DNA of 64,000 nucleotides. Origin: CATOSP01 sp965197545. GTDB lineage: Bacteria; Chloroflexota; Dehalococcoidia; Lucifugimonadales; UBA3495. Numbering within the stretch: position 1 is the first letter of the stretch; every line of letters begins with the position of its first letter. A model generated the notes under the pieces. The model was not told the DNA's origin and made no database searches. It worked only from the letters and a program-made list of their open reading frames with translations. The position numbers and the translations under genes are program-made. The stretch lies in assembly GCA_965197545.1 (NCBI GenBank), contig CBDANJ010000008.1:2170001-2234000 (forward strand). Reading direction: 5' to 3'. This document shows, one piece after another, positions 18,879 through 28,853 of this stretch.

Positions 18879-21800
18879 CTAAGACCCGGAATCGGGGTTG
18901 GATGTTATGGTGGGGATTTCCAGCTCGTGCACCAAGTTCACGAACCGCGGCACATCCTCGTCGATAACGGCTTGGAGCAGACCGGTCTTGACGTCGATCC
19001 TTTCCGAAAGCTGACTGAAAACCTGGAACGCTTGCTGGGGCGGCGCGAAATCCGCGCTGGAGACGACGGCAAGCAACTCCGCCAACTGCCTATTGAGTTT
19101 CACCGGCAGGTTCAAACGGTCTCGTGCCCCGGTATACCGGACCTGGATGAGGTCGTCCTCGATATCGGTCAGCTTGCGCCTAAGGGCCCCTGCGGCCTGG
19201 GCTAGTGTATCGTTGCCCCGCCCTCGACGCTCCCATTCTTCCACCTGCTGCCGAACGTGGCGGATCTGGTTGATGTAATCGTGGGTCTCCGACAGTTTGT
19301 CGCGAATCTCGATATGAGCCGCGAACTGTGCATCGTAGTCCGATTGGGTTGCGCCGGACCTGGGGTCGGGGACCAGATCAAAACCCTCGGTTTGGGACTG
19401 ACCTGCCGCGGTCAGGGTCACCGTATAGGCGCCCGGAGGGGCGACGGGACCCGTGACCATGTCTTCCGTGGTCTTGTCGCCCGTCACTTTGCGGGCATTC
19501 GGGTAACGGAGGTCCCAGACCAGCCGGTTCATCCCTTCGCCCGCCTTCAATGGTTGGACGGCCGTATTCTCGGATGAACCGTCCGCTGGCGGACTACTGG
19601 AATAGCTCTGGACCAGTGCGCCGTTGCCGTCGTGGATGCTAAGGGTCACGTCTCCTTCAGGCTTTTCCTTCAGGAAATATGAAATGACCGCTCCCTGAGG
19701 AGGGTTCTCCCCGGCGTCGAGGAAGACGCGCACCGGCCGGTCATCGGGCCCCATGGCTTGGGTAAATGTGACGTCTGCTCCCAGTCCCAGCCGGTAACTC
19801 TTGCCTGAAGACGCGCTCCTGGGCGCGCCGGGAGAGCGCAGCCGCACGGTAGCCCGCGGCTTCAGCAAGCGCACATCCCCATCTCCCAGGCCGTCGAAGA
19901 TTTGGCGGATTTGGGTCACGTCGTCCAGGACCCAGAAGGCTCTGCCATGGGTAGCGGCGACCAGGTCTTCGTCTTTGACGAGCAAGTCGTAGACCGGGAC
20001 TGTGGGTAAGTTGGACTGCAGTGGTTGCCAGGACGCTCCATCATTGAACGAGACGTGGGTCCCACTCTCGGTTCCCGCGTATAGCAACCCCCTCCTGCCG
20101 GGGTCCTCTCGAATGACTCGCGAGATGTCACCCTCGGGGATCCCGTCGTTTATCTCGGTCCATGTCTGCCCATAGTCATTCGTCTTGAAGAACATTGGCC
20201 GGGGTTCGTCCAGCTTGTACCTGGTGGCCGCCAGGTAAGCTGACGCTGGGTCATGAGGAGAGACTTCGATCATGGTTACCAGGCTCCAGGCTGGCAGCCC
20301 GGGCGGTGTCACGTTGCCCCAATTCTGGCCGCCATCCCTAGAGATGTGGACGAGACCGTCATCCGAACCGGCCCAATACACACCTGGCTCATGCGGCGAC
20401 TCCACGAAGGCGAACACGGTGCAGTAGGTCTCCGCCCCTGAAGTGTCCTTGGTCACGGGACCGCCGGAGACTTGCAGCTTGCTGGCGTCGTTGCGGGTCA
20501 GGTCGGGGCTGATCGGCTCCCAGCTATTCCCCTGATCGGAGGACCTGAATACCACGTTGCCCGCTACGTATAGGACGTCGGGGTTGTGGGGGGAGAACTG
20601 GATCGGGTAGGTCCACTGGAACCGGTATTTCATCTCCACCGCGCCCCGTCCGGTGAGAATCTCCGGCCAGACCGTGATGATACGCACTTGCCCCGTGTCG
20701 TGGTCGTAGCGAAGCAGGTTGCCTCCCCCGCCGGCGGAACTCCCGATAGCCCCCGAAAACACGACGTTTGGATTACCCGGTTGGAGGGCGATGTAGCCGC
20801 TTTCGGAGTTTCCAACGGTGTAGCAGTCGTTCCAGGGAATCGCCCCCTTGTGGCTTCGAGATGGGACGCTGATTGCCGAGTTGTCCTGTTGCGTGCCGTA
20901 AACACGGTACGGGTAGTGGTGGTCCGCGGTCAGGTGATAGAACTGGCCAGTCAACTGGTTGTAGATGGTGGACCAGGTGTCACCGCCGTTGAAACTCACG
21001 CACGCCCCGCCGTCGTTGCCCTCGATCATACGCTGGGAGTTGCGGGGGTCGATCCACAAGTCATGGTTGTCACCGTGGGGGGTCGAGACCTCTTCGAAGC
21101 TCTTTCCCCCGTCCACCGACTTCCACGCGCCGTAATTCAACACCCATACGGTGTCGGCGTCCTCCGGGTCGGCGAAGATATGCTGGTAGTACCAGGGCCG
21201 GCCCTGAAGGTCCTGGTTGTCGCTTTGCTTTTGCCAGGTTGCCCCCGCGTCGTCGGAACGGTACACGGCCGCGTCTTCAGACTCGACCGTTGCCCAAACT
21301 CTGCCCGTCTTGGCCGGCGACACCGCAATTCCAATCCGCCCTAACAGACCCGCCGGCAACCCCGGATTCTTCGTGATCTCCTGCCAGGTGTCGCCGCCAT
21401 CCGCCGACTTGAAGACGCCGCTGCCCTTTCCTCCGCTGATCAGGCTCCAGGGAGTCCGCTGAACATCCCACAACGTGGCGTACATGACCCTCGGGTTATT
21501 GGGGTCAATGGAAAGGTCGATTGCCCCGGACCTATCGTCCCGGTAAAGGACCTTCTCCCAGTTGCGCCCGCCGTCCTTGGACCGGAAGACTCCCCGCTCC
21601 TCGTTCCGGCCATAAGCGTGTCCCAACGCAGCCACGTACACCAGGTCGGGGTCTCTGGGATGCACTCTGATCCGCGAGATGTAGCGCGTCTCTTCCAGTC
21701 CGAGGTGAGACCAGGTCTTGCCGGCGTCGGTGGAGCGGTACACACCGTCACCGTGGGACACGTCGCCGCGGATGCAGGCTTCACCCATACCGGCGTAGAC

Positions 21801-22082
21801 CACGTTGTGATCGCCGTCGGCAACCACCAGCGCGCCCACGGCTGCGGTCTTAAAATGCCCGTCCGATACGTTTGTCCAGTAGGTGCCACCGTCATCCGTC
21901 TTCCAGACTCCACCTGCGCAGGCCCCGAAGTAAAAGACCATGTTGTCTTGAGGATCGCCCGCGACGGCTACTACCCGGCCTCCCCGAGGCGGACCGATGC
22001 AACGCCACCTCACGGTCTGCAACATGTTGGATGGGACCGGGCCGGTGGAGTCCCTGGTCTCGTTGGGCTGGACCGTCGTCAT
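18879..22082 (-). CDS. Large Asp-box/BNR beta-propeller protein (sortilin/VPS10-like)
   Basis: 1067 residues. Many Asp-box units (S-x-D-x-G-x-x-W: STDAGKTW, SKDGGRNW, SADGGDTW, SDDAGATW, SRDGGQNW) fill residues 40-720, forming one or two propellers of the VPS10/sialidase-like type. Then comes a beta-sandwich region with DLRYPNARK and a helical, coiled-coil-like end (IEIRDKLSETHDYINQIRHVRQQVEEW). No signal peptide is visible at the N-terminus. ATG follows GGAGG. Members are usually called glycosyl hydrolase BNR or exo-alpha-sialidase-like, but no catalytic residues can be assigned here. Confidence 0.82.
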   Translation of the reverse strand: MTTVQPNETRDSTGPVPSNMLQTVRWRCIGPPRGGRVVAVAGDPQDNMVFYFGACAGGVWKTDDGGTYWTNVSDGHFKTAAVGALVVADGDHNVVYAGMGEACIRGDVSHGDGVYRSTDAGKTWSHLGLEETRYISRIRVHPRDPDLVYVAALGHAYGRNEERGVFRSKDGGRNWEKVLYRDDRSGAIDLSIDPNNPRVMYATLWDVQRTPWSLISGGKGSGVFKSADGGDTWQEITKNPGLPAGLLGRIGIAVSPAKTGRVWATVESEDAAVYRSDDAGATWQKQSDNQDLQGRPWYYQHIFADPEDADTVWVLNYGAWKSVDGGKSFEEVSTPHGDNHDLWIDPRNSQRMIEGNDGGACVSFNGGDTWSTIYNQLTGQFYHLTADHHYPYRVYGTQQDNSAISVPSRSHKGAIPWNDCYTVGNSESGYIALQPGNPNVVFSGAIGSSAGGGGNLLRYDHDTGQVRIITVWPEILTGRGAVEMKYRFQWTYPIQFSPHNPDVLYVAGNVVFRSSDQGNSWEPISPDLTRNDASKLQVSGGPVTKDTSGAETYCTVFAFVESPHEPGVYWAGSDDGLVHISRDGGQNWGNVTPPGLPAWSLVTMIEVSPHDPASAYLAATRYKLDEPRPMFFKTNDYGQTWTEINDGIPEGDISRVIREDPGRRGLLYAGTESGTHVSFNDGASWQPLQSNLPTVPVYDLLVKDEDLVAATHGRAFWVLDDVTQIRQIFDGLGDGDVRLLKPRATVRLRSPGAPRSASSGKSYRLGLGADVTFTQAMGPDDRPVRVFLDAGENPPQGAVISYFLKEKPEGDVTLSIHDGNGALVQSYSSSPPADGSSENTAVQPLKAGEGMNRLVWDLRYPNARKVTGDKTTEDMVTGPVAPPGAYTVTLTAAGQSQTEGFDLVPDPRSGATQSDYDAQFAAHIEIRDKLSETHDYINQIRHVRQQVEEWERRGRGNDTLAQAAGALRRKLTDIEDDLIQVRYTGARDRLNLPVKLNRQLAELLAVVSSADFAPPQQAFQVFSQLSERIDVKTGLLQAVIDEDVPRFVNLVHELEIPTITSNPDSGS

Positions 22083-22294
22083 GGCAAGACCTCCGATAGA
22101 ATCGTAAATGCTGTTCCAATCTTCCCGGGTACATAGCCCGGCTCGACCCGGAAGCGTCAGCTACATTGTGATTCAGAAGGCAAGCGGTGGCAACTGCTTC
22201 TTTTTTCAGTAGTCGGCCCTCCCGCCTTGCGGGGTTCTGGCCTGCCTACTATCATGGGGTCACTGATCTCACTGTGACGCCAAGGAGTGGTCCG

Positions 22295-23785
22295 ATGGCT
22301 CTGGAAACCTCAAAGGCCCTGGGCGCAATGACCGGGCAAAGGTTCATCGACAGCTTGAGGGACGGGCGAGAGGTCTGGTTGGACGGGGAAAGAGTCGAGG
22401 ACGTCACCACTCACCCGGCGATGACCGGCATGGTCCACGAGTTGGCGCGTATCTACGACCTTCAACACTCCTCCGAGTTCGGTGAGCAGATGACCTTCGT
22501 CTCCCCGGACACGGGGAACCGGTGCAGCCTCTCCTGGCAGTTGCCCACGTCTCCCGAGGACCTGAAGCGCAAGCGCCGCAATAGCGAAATCTGGAACGGG
22601 CAGTCCTGGGGCCAACTTGGCCGCAGCCCTGACATACTCGCTCCCCACATTATCACGCTGTACAACTCGCGCGACGCATTGGCAGCGGTGAAGAACGACC
22701 GCTGTGACTTCGGGGAAAACATCACCAATTACCACCGCCTCTGCCTGGAAAACGATCTCTTTTTGACCCACGCCCTGGGCGACCCGCAGGTGGACCGCAG
22801 CGAGCAACCCCAGAACGAGCAAAGGGCGATTCTGGAAGAAGATATCGCCCTACACGTGGTCGAAGAGACAAACGAAGGGGTCATCGTTCACGGGGCGAAG
22901 CAGTTGGCTACCGCCGCCCCCATCAGCAACGAGACTTACGTGTCCCTGTCGGCCACGTTCATCCGCCGGGCCGACCCTCGTTTTGTCCTGGCCTTCTCCA
23001 TCCCCACCAGCAGTCCGGGCCTAAAGATCCTCTGCCGGGAGCCCGTGTCCCAGTTCCCAGGGAGCTTCGGCCATCCGCTGGGAGCCTTCTATGATGAACA
23101 AGACTCCATGCTCTTCTTCGAAAACGTCCTCGTGCCGTGGGACCGGCTGTTCATGCTCTACGAAGCCACGCCGCTGCTCCAAAGGCTGGGAAGTAACGTC
23201 AACTTCATGGGGTGGGCCAATCTCTGTCGAATCCACTATCGAATGCGGCTCATGGCCGCGGTGGCAACCATGACCGCCGAGGCAATCGGGGTAATCGAAT
23301 ACCGTGAGGTGGCGGCGAAACTCGGGGAAATGGCCACCTATTGCGAGATGTGGCGGCACGCGATGGACGGCGTCGAGCACGACGCCTTCATGACCGAGGG
23401 TGGGCTCATGTCCCTGGGGTCCATGTCTGGCATGAACATCTTCTTCGCCCAGACCTCCGCCCGCATGGTGCAGCTTTTGCGGGAGATATCAGGTTCCGGG
23501 ATGATCATGCAACCCAGCGAAAACGACCTGGCCAATCCGGAACTGCGTCCGTTCCTTGACCGCTACATGCGCGGCAAGGGCGTGGGTGTGGAGTACAAGT
23601 CCCGCCTCTACCGCTTGGCCCATGACCTGGCCGTGTCATCGTTTGGAATGCGCCAGGAAGTGTACGAGTATTGGCACGGCGGCGACCCCAACCGTAACCG
23701 GATCAACCTGATGCGCACCTTCGATCAGGCGGAAGTCATCGACCAGATCAAAGCCCTGGTCTCCAAGCCGTTGCCCCACAGCTAA
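22295..23785 (+). CDS. HpaB-family FADH2-dependent monooxygenase
   Basis: 496 residues from the ATG with AAGGAG nine bases upstream. A longer frame opens 36 codons earlier but lacks a ribosome site. It belongs to the 4-hydroxyphenylacetate 3-monooxygenase (HpaB) / acyl-CoA dehydrogenase-like fold: TGQRFIDSLRDGREVWLDGERV at the start, DRSEQPQNEQ, the GAKQLATAAPISNETYVS strand and the LFFENVLVPWDRLF motif. It would ortho-hydroxylate a phenol using FADH2 from a separate reductase, which is not adjacent. Convergent with a Pht5-like gene, consistent with aromatic catabolism. Confidence 0.88.
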   Translation: MALETSKALGAMTGQRFIDSLRDGREVWLDGERVEDVTTHPAMTGMVHELARIYDLQHSSEFGEQMTFVSPDTGNRCSLSWQLPTSPEDLKRKRRNSEIWNGQSWGQLGRSPDILAPHIITLYNSRDALAAVKNDRCDFGENITNYHRLCLENDLFLTHALGDPQVDRSEQPQNEQRAILEEDIALHVVEETNEGVIVHGAKQLATAAPISNETYVSLSATFIRRADPRFVLAFSIPTSSPGLKILCREPVSQFPGSFGHPLGAFYDEQDSMLFFENVLVPWDRLFMLYEATPLLQRLGSNVNFMGWANLCRIHYRMRLMAAVATMTAEAIGVIEYREVAAKLGEMATYCEMWRHAMDGVEHDAFMTEGGLMSLGSMSGMNIFFAQTSARMVQLLREISGSGMIMQPSENDLANPELRPFLDRYMRGKGVGVEYKSRLYRLAHDLAVSSFGMRQEVYEYWHGGDPNRNRINLMRTFDQAEVIDQIKALVSKPLPHS

Positions 23786-23820
23786 CGACGACAGTTAACG
23801 ACGCATCGGAGACCGGGCCT

Positions 23821-24858
23821 TTAAGTATCCAGGGTGGTCCGAAAGTAGATGTCCTCCAGGGACAGCGGCCTGGTCAGCAACCCTTGCTCCAGGGACGCTT
23901 GGACTCCCCGTTCCACGTTCTTGCCCATGGCCCGTATGCCTATGGGATAGGGATCGTCCCCAATCGCCAAAGCTTGTTGCGCCATGTCGTTGCCGGGGAA
24001 GTAGAGGTATGCCGACTGTGCGTCTAGGGCGCGTTGAATGGCGACATCCTTCGACCTCCGGAGCGCCTTGAATAGCTCCAGGGCGACCCACGGATGCTCC
24101 CGCAGGATCCGGTTCTGCACGATTACATGGTGATTGCAGTTGAAGAACCCGGTCTTTAGGAAGTATTCGTAGACCACGGCTTTGCCGTCGTCCGGCAGCA
24201 GTTTTCTGATCCTCGAGTTACCGGAGGTAGGTGTCCCTCCGTACCGGTCTATCACCGTCGAGTCCCCGGCGGTTATCCTGCCCCCGGAACGCATGGCGGT
24301 GAAGGCGTCGATTTCTCCCCGATCCAACATTACATCGAGGGTCTGGCCCACGGTGAGCCAATGATGCGTCACGCCCACTGGTCCGGCATCGTCCAGACCC
24401 AACGCGCCGCCATGGCTGTGCTCCTTGGTGCGCCCATTGAACCAAACGTTGTCGCTGGCCTCGATGCCGTACAGGTCCTTGAGGGTAGCGCGAAACCAGA
24501 GCCCGGCGGTCATGTCGTAGTCGGGTATGCCAACCCGTTTACCCTTGATGTCCGCCAACGATTCAATTCCCGACTCCGAGTTGACATAAAGGCTGGGCCA
24601 GACGTGGCCTCGGCTCAAGAACACGGGCAACGCCGACCAGTCCCACTTCGTCCCGTCGCTTCTCTCCAGGGCCAACAATGTCTCGGAAATAGACATCTCG
24701 GAGGCGTCGAACTCGTCGTAGGCCAGGTTGCGGTAGAAGAGGTCGCTGGGAGGGATGGTCAGCATCTCCAGGTCGATTCCTTCCGGTTTCACCGTTCCGT
24801 CGCGCAACGGCTGGACCCGTGGATTATCCGAGAAAGCCATGGTTATCTGCACTGCCAT
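23821..24858 (-). CDS. 4,5-dihydroxyphthalate decarboxylase-like / periplasmic-binding-fold protein
   Basis: 345 residues resembling Pht5 (4,5-dihydroxyphthalate decarboxylase) and NMT1/TAXI-type binding proteins. It has two alpha/beta lobes, with SLADIKGKRVGIPDYDMTAGLWFRATLKDLYGI as a central block. No signal peptide is seen, which fits a cytoplasmic enzyme better than an ABC binding protein. ATG has AAGGAG seven bases upstream. It neighbours the HpaB-like hydroxylase and an MFS permease, suggesting a small aromatic-acid pathway; the exact substrate is not inferable. Confidence 0.75.
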   Translation of the reverse strand: MAVQITMAFSDNPRVQPLRDGTVKPEGIDLEMLTIPPSDLFYRNLAYDEFDASEMSISETLLALERSDGTKWDWSALPVFLSRGHVWPSLYVNSESGIESLADIKGKRVGIPDYDMTAGLWFRATLKDLYGIEASDNVWFNGRTKEHSHGGALGLDDAGPVGVTHHWLTVGQTLDVMLDRGEIDAFTAMRSGGRITAGDSTVIDRYGGTPTSGNSRIRKLLPDDGKAVVYEYFLKTGFFNCNHHVIVQNRILREHPWVALELFKALRRSKDVAIQRALDAQSAYLYFPGNDMAQQALAIGDDPYPIGIRAMGKNVERGVQASLEQGLLTRPLSLEDIYFRTTLDT

Positions 24859-25175
24859 CTGTCGGCTCCTTTAGGCGAGGTACCCCGTATAGTCCCGGTT
24901 CTAACACCAGGGCTGGAGGATGTCAATTCGGTGCGGACCGAACGCCAGGGGCGTTCAAAACCCACGGCCCGAGAGGGTCCCTGTTCATTCAGAGCCGCGT
25001 CGAATGGCTGTCCCCGGAGAACCATTCCTTTTACTCCGGTGAGCTACTCTCACAACGAGCGGGAAGGTACCCAGTCTGGTTGAGTGGGGCGGGATTCCAG
25101 GAAACCGGGTTAGTCGGTTCGTGTATACTCCTTGGACTCCTATCACCTACCTAAGGTCCCCATCTCAGGCATGGA
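24859..25175. other. Divergent intergenic region, nothing assigned
   Basis: Lies between the divergent Pht5-like and MFS genes and must hold both promoters. A TATACT at about 25122 is a possible -10 for the MFS gene, but no matching -35 was found. Confidence 0.4.
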
Positions 25176-26465
25176 GTGTCCCATACGTTGGTCCAGAGCC
25201 TTTTGCGCGACACTCTCAGAAAAAGCCATTACGGCTGGGTAATCTTCTGCCTGGCATTTGCCAATCTGACCACGGAAGGGGCGATCAAAAACACCGCCCC
25301 CGTGCTCTTCCTGGCCTTCCGGGAGAGCTTCAACCGGAGCGCGGCCGCCACTGCGGGGATATTCTCCACTGCCGGACTCACCGGGACGCTCCTCGCGCCT
25401 TTACTGGGCGGGACGCTGGACCGGCTGGGACCCCGATACCTCTTTGTCCTGGGAGGCGTGGTCCTTCTGATCGGGTACCTGGCCAGCAGCCTGGTGACCG
25501 AATTCTGGCAACTGTTCATCTTCTATGGCGTCGTGATCACCATCGGAGAAAACGCGGTCTCTTCCTTCACGGCCACCGCGAACCTTGCGCCCTGGTTTCC
25601 CAGGAACCGTGGGCGCGCCCTGGGGCTGGCCGACGCTGGGAACCCGGTGGGCCAGGGGATATTCACGCCCCTGACCCAGCTTCTCATATCTCTGGTCGGC
25701 TGGCGCACGGCGTGTCAGATTTTGGGTCCCGTTTTCTGCCTAATGGTCGTCCCCGCCAACTTGTTGCTTCAGCGGCGGCCTCCGAGATCGGCGCCGTCCC
25801 CAGACACCCCACCAATCGACGGCGAGTCAGCGCATCCCGACCGTGGGACCCAGCCTCAACCCCGGCCACCTGGGCAGATCAAGAAGCTAGTCCGCTCCGG
25901 CGCCTTGTGGTACATGGTGTCCGCTAGGACCGTATCCTCGGTAGCGATCCAGTTGACCAACGTCCACATGGTCGCGTTCTTCGTGGCTGGAGGCTACACG
26001 CCGATCCAGGCAGCCACCACCATCGGGGCCGTGGGTATGGTGGGCTTGGTAGGGCGGCCAATGAGCGGCAGCCTCTCCGACGTTCTCGGTAGGGAATTGG
26101 TCTATACCCTGGGATTCGGGATGCAGATTACCGCCATCCTGGTGGTGCTTCTCCTGGGCAACGGTGAGGTCTTGTGGCCCCTGGTGGTCTTCGTTGCGTT
26201 CACCGGGTTGAGCGACGGCATCGGCGGCCTTGCCTTGAGCGCGAAGGCAGCCGACCTGATACCGGCCGACAGCCTGGGCTCCGCCATGGGAATCATCCAG
26301 GCAGGGCGGGGTGTTGGTTTGCTCGCCGGGCCGGTGGTGGGCGGACTGCTGTTTGACGTGCAAGGTGACTACGTGGGGGCTTACCTTCTGGCCGTTGGGT
26401 TTTACCTGGCGGCCATCGGATGTATGTGGGCGACGCGGCTGGCGCGCCGCCCGGTTATCGCTTGA
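25176..26465 (+). CDS. MFS transporter (MCT-like)
   Basis: 429 residues with 12 predicted membrane segments. KSHYGWVIFCLAFANLTTEGAIKN at the N-terminus, LGGTLDRLGPRYL at the 2-3 loop, and the loop around 200-235 is Pro-rich and cytoplasmic. Third MCT-like permease in the window. The start is a GTG; no strong ribosome site is visible. It lies between aromatic-catabolism genes, so uptake of an aromatic or organic acid is plausible. Confidence 0.84.
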   Translation: MSHTLVQSLLRDTLRKSHYGWVIFCLAFANLTTEGAIKNTAPVLFLAFRESFNRSAAATAGIFSTAGLTGTLLAPLLGGTLDRLGPRYLFVLGGVVLLIGYLASSLVTEFWQLFIFYGVVITIGENAVSSFTATANLAPWFPRNRGRALGLADAGNPVGQGIFTPLTQLLISLVGWRTACQILGPVFCLMVVPANLLLQRRPPRSAPSPDTPPIDGESAHPDRGTQPQPRPPGQIKKLVRSGALWYMVSARTVSSVAIQLTNVHMVAFFVAGGYTPIQAATTIGAVGMVGLVGRPMSGSLSDVLGRELVYTLGFGMQITAILVVLLLGNGEVLWPLVVFVAFTGLSDGIGGLALSAKAADLIPADSLGSAMGIIQAGRGVGLLAGPVVGGLLFDVQGDYVGAYLLAVGFYLAAIGCMWATRLARRPVIA

Positions 26466-26474
26466 AAATCTGGT

Positions 26475-28130
26475 CTATCGGCCGACCCAGCCGCCGTAGA
26501 TCGGGTATTGGCTGCACACGAACTCGATATAGGAAGGCTGGTTGGCGTCGTTGGCCGCCAGGGCCCTGTTGAGCGCCGGTCCCACCTCCGACGGCTCCGT
26601 GACCCGCTCGGTGTGGTAACCCAGTTCCCCAATCACCCGGGACATGTCCACTTCGTCGTACCCCAAGACCCGGTGGGTGAAGGGGTCGTGGCCGTCGCCC
26701 CAGAATCCGGGTCCATACCCGGCAAAGCCGCCGTTGCTAACATGGGCAATTGTAATGCCCAGTTTCTGGCGCAGCGGCACTTCCAGGTTACCCAACATGT
26801 ACCCAAGGCCAGCCTCACCCGTAACCGCCACACAATGGTTCTCGGGGAAGGAAATCTTGGCCGCAATCGCCGCCGCCAGGCTGAACCCCAGGGAAGACAC
26901 GTTCCCCCACCCCAGGAAACCCCGCGGGACCAGCGTGTCGTAGACCGTGCTCAACTGGTCCCGAGTGTTTCCGGACTCGTGGGTCACGAAGGACCGCTGC
27001 GGGTCCAGCACTTCCATTAGACCGGCATAGACGCGGTAGGGATTGATGGGTCTGTCGGTGGAGGCCATCGCTTCCCGGTATTGCGTCATCGCCTCATCTC
27101 TTGCCGACTTCACTTCGGCCATCACGCCGCCCGGAGCCCGTCCGTTGCCCGAGGTCTTCTCGGAAAGGGTCTTTTCCAGCGCCTCCAGGGTGAACCGGGC
27201 GTCTCCGATGAGGGCAACCGCCGTCGGATACACCTTGTTCACGTGTATTTCGTCTACGTTGCAGTGGATGATCTTCTTGGCAACGGCGTTGGGGATTCCG
27301 TGGCTAAACCTGCCGGGAGAAAGGCTAGAGCCCACCGCCAGCAGCACGTCGCATTTGTTCAGGTAATGGTCCACCTGTCCGCCGCGCACCCCAACGAAGA
27401 GAGGATGGTCCTCGGGGAAAGCCCCCTTGGCCTTGAGAGTCGTAACCACCGGAGCGTTGGCCAACTCGGCCAGGGCCTTGAGCTGGGCAGACCCACCGGC
27501 ATAGATTACCCCCTCTCCCGCGTAGATCAACGGTTCCTTGGCCTCGATAAGCAGGTCCACAGCCTGCGCAACATCCTCCGGGTTTGGCAGCGACTTCCAG
27601 CCTTTGACCGGAACGTATGGGTCCGCCGTTTCGTCGTAAAGCGCGCGGGCATCCGGAATAGCCAACACCACGGGGCCCGGCCTGCCCGTGCGCAACATGG
27701 TGAACGCCCGGCGCATGAACTCCGGAAGCCGGCTCGGTTGGTCCAGGTACCCGTACCATTTGGACACCGACTTCAAGCTCGATGTGACGTCGAACTGGCT
27801 ATTCTCGGTGGAACCGATGGGCACGCCGTCGGTGATGCACAGGACCGGCGAACCGTCCTCGTAGGCCTGCGCCATGCCCGCGTAGGCCACCTGCAGACCG
27901 GCTGCGTTGACTCCGCCTTGGAAAGTCGCCACCCCGATTGAAGAGCCCGCGTTTATGCGGGAGTAGGCGTCGGCCAGCGCCACGGCATAGCGGTCGTCCC
28001 GCATCATGACCATCGGTATCCCTTCCCGCCCCAGGGAGTTGTTAACCTGGCAGACCGGGAATGTGGACACCCACTCCACACCTTCTTGCTTCAAAATCTG
28101 CGCGATTCCAGATCCTACGCTTATCGTCAT
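26475..28130 (-). CDS. ThDP-dependent enzyme, acetolactate-synthase/decarboxylase family, atypical
   Basis: 551 residues with the three ThDP domains (Pyr about 1-165, central about 190-320, PP about 370-540). I choose the ATG at 28130 (MTISVGSG) because GGAGG lies seven bases before it; an open frame continues 26 codons upstream. Oddities: where the family has RHE.GA with the catalytic Glu, this has RDDRYAVALADAYSR. The Mg-ThDP motif GDG...NN reads TGEAGLGYMLGNL...SNGG. It may bind ThDP poorly or act differently. Convergent with the MFS gene (10 bp). Confidence 0.83.
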   Translation of the reverse strand: MTISVGSGIAQILKQEGVEWVSTFPVCQVNNSLGREGIPMVMMRDDRYAVALADAYSRINAGSSIGVATFQGGVNAAGLQVAYAGMAQAYEDGSPVLCITDGVPIGSTENSQFDVTSSLKSVSKWYGYLDQPSRLPEFMRRAFTMLRTGRPGPVVLAIPDARALYDETADPYVPVKGWKSLPNPEDVAQAVDLLIEAKEPLIYAGEGVIYAGGSAQLKALAELANAPVVTTLKAKGAFPEDHPLFVGVRGGQVDHYLNKCDVLLAVGSSLSPGRFSHGIPNAVAKKIIHCNVDEIHVNKVYPTAVALIGDARFTLEALEKTLSEKTSGNGRAPGGVMAEVKSARDEAMTQYREAMASTDRPINPYRVYAGLMEVLDPQRSFVTHESGNTRDQLSTVYDTLVPRGFLGWGNVSSLGFSLAAAIAAKISFPENHCVAVTGEAGLGYMLGNLEVPLRQKLGITIAHVSNGGFAGYGPGFWGDGHDPFTHRVLGYDEVDMSRVIGELGYHTERVTEPSEVGPALNRALAANDANQPSYIEFVCSQYPIYGGWVGR

Positions 28131-28292
28131 CAGAATTCCTCCAGATATTCGTCCCCGGTCCACGGTTGAAACCGCCTGGGAACTTTGCGCAGCAATTATA
28201 CACGCCAAAGCCCTTCGAGCCGTGGGGGCCAGGGCAATCGCATCTTGAATTAGACCGCTGACACCACCAGGTATTTCAATTTTGGAATACTA

Positions 28293-28429
28293 CCCCTTCT
28301 CCCTTGAGGGAGAAGGACGGGATGAGGGTGAAATCCCATGCATCAGCCAGGTTGCCCCTCGCCACATGCCCCTCACCCCCGGATCAAGTCCGGGGCAGGC
28401 TCCAACCCCTCTCCCAGAGGGCGAGGGGC
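28293..28429. repeat. Fold-back intergenic repeat
   Basis: The left arm (CCCCTTCTCCCTTGAGGG.., GATGAGGGTG) and the right arm (CCTCACCCC.., CCTCTCCCAGAGGGCGAGGGG) are roughly inverted copies of each other, as in BIME/MITE-type intergenic repeats. The right arm is interrupted by a 24-bp palindrome (next entry). Confidence 0.6.
28379..28402 (+). repeat. Ultra-short palindromic element, type B (copy B3)
   Basis: CCGGATCAAGTCCGG followed by GGCAGGCTC, inserted in the right arm of the fold-back repeat. Taking out 24 bases gives a continuous CTCACCCCAACCCCTC. It is the only copy found outside a transposase gene. The exact edge is ambiguous within a C-run. Confidence 0.65.
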
Positions 28430-28853
28430 TGTCGCGGAGAACTGAAAGACCCTGCTGACGCCCCGCCCTTCCCACCTGTGGTAACCACCCGTTACCATAA
28501 TCATCAATCATTGCCAAGATTCAGTCCCGGTCCAGATCGCCAACCCGCCGCTCAGGGTCAGTGCCACAAATTGCAACACAATGCAACACAATGCGACACA
28601 ACAAAACAACCTCAGCCTCAGGACGCCCGAATGTGCCGCATCCTCGCGCTGACCCACGGAGCGCGCAAGGGTCTCCTTTCAGGGTTATCGCAGGACGCTG
28701 TTATAGGTCCAAGCTTGTTTCCCCGAGTTAAGATGCGATTGCCCTGCCGCGGAGGCGCTTACGTTTGTGCGTAGGCACGAGAGGGGGTTAAACTATCGAA
28801 GTCGCGGGCTGGGGCGCACCGTCAACACGAAGTGCCAATCCAGGAGGAGCTAG

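Larger units (their letters stand above)
28131..28853. other. Long intergenic region with repeats
   Basis: No gene is supported in these 723 bases. It contains a folded-back intergenic repeat (28293-28429) carrying an inserted 24-bp palindrome. Near 28570-28610 is a CAACACAATGC/CGACACAAC run of short imperfect repeats. GGAGGAG at 28843-28849 serves the next gene. Confidence 0.55.
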
